Below are positions 43,629 to 43,768 of a stretch of DNA of 43,768 nucleotides, piece by piece; within the stretch, counting starts at the first letter, position 1; each line of letters opens with the position of its first letter. Below the pieces are notes generated by a model. That model saw only the letters and a program-made list of their open reading frames with translations. It did not search any database and was not told the DNA's origin. A program made the position numbers and the translations under genes. Source of the DNA: Thiotrichaceae bacterium (GTDB lineage Bacteria; Pseudomonadota; Gammaproteobacteria; Beggiatoales; Beggiatoaceae); the NCBI GenBank assembly GCA_026991885.1, contig JALXAQ010000196.1:1-43768 (forward strand), read 5' to 3'.

Positions 43629-43768
43629 ATTCACTGAGCCTTTTTTTTGAAGGTTTTCATAATTTTGTGTCTTTGGAGAGTTTTTAAAGAAAAAAAAAAG
43701 AGGTTTTATGAAAATTGATAATAATATCAATATATATCAAAATATTATTATATTTATGGACGGTGGGG

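Noticed and set aside
43629-43730. N-terminal extension of MoaA
   Set aside because: It encodes a Phe-rich leader unlike the family; ATG 43628 gives the normal N-terminus.

Overview
The window reads as chromosome of an AT-rich gammaproteobacterium. The core genes point there: a proC-yggT pair, an E. coli-type SpeD, NhaA, UbiD, ClpB and MoaA. The accessory content (AAA-ATPase-like/PD-(D/E)XK genes, Rpn-like and PIN-domain remnants, hybrid histidine kinases, an intein, and very many short palindromes between genes) resembles large sulfur-oxidising Beggiatoaceae/Thiotrichales. That placement is inference from gene style, since no rRNA or marker search was possible. No transposase, phage or CRISPR array was found.

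Layout. 1-650 is a tandem array of a ~55-bp unit ending at the start of a 1397-aa protein (678-4871) that joins a sacsin/Hsp90-like ATPase domain to a UPF1-like SF1 helicase. A convergent PD-(D/E)XK-like gene with a 9-residue repeat tail follows (4894-5694). A Tim44-like membrane protein (6002-6727) precedes three signalling genes (6829-12332): a hybrid kinase, a receiver-kinase and a receiver-sigma54 activator, separated by palindromes and a large repeat block (8884-9348). Then come a fatty-acid pair (thiolase, acyl-CoA ligase; 12741-15559), a broken AAA-ATPase-like gene carrying two in-frame palindromes (15813-17589), and clpB with a 359-aa LAGLIDADG intein in its first P-loop (17849-21493).

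21746-22356 is a decayed PIN toxin/partner pair. 22409-31415 is mostly housekeeping: VOC protein, NhaA, lytic transglycosylase, phosphofructokinase, a Ca-type P-ATPase with a TerD protein, a NusG-II protein and UbiD. 31459-32041 is an Rpn-family pseudogene. 32113-35756 is a three-gene set: a TPR-like membrane protein, a small membrane protein and a two-RCK potassium channel. 35901-41093 holds OsmC, tRNA-Met(CAT), SpeD, a thioredoxin-like protein, an alanine:sodium symporter, ProC and YggT. The right end has a Fic gene lying between two copies of the yggT/moaA 3'-end region; the left moaA copy is deleted to a fossil and the right copy is intact.

Three themes recur. (i) At least eleven copies of one palindrome (core GTCCAAGAT..ATCTTGGAC with CTCC on one side) sit between genes, sometimes supplying stop codons and in one case a plausible -35 box. 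(ii) Accessory genes decay by short internal deletions (moaA copy, PIN gene, Rpn gene, and apparently the hybrid kinase sensor). (iii) Selfish or repeat DNA has entered coding sequence in frame: the clpB intein, two palindromes in the AAA-ATPase-like gene and a minisatellite tail. The most novel-looking items are the in-frame palindromes, the HATPase-helicase beside its tandem array, and the Fic insertion between duplicated flanks.
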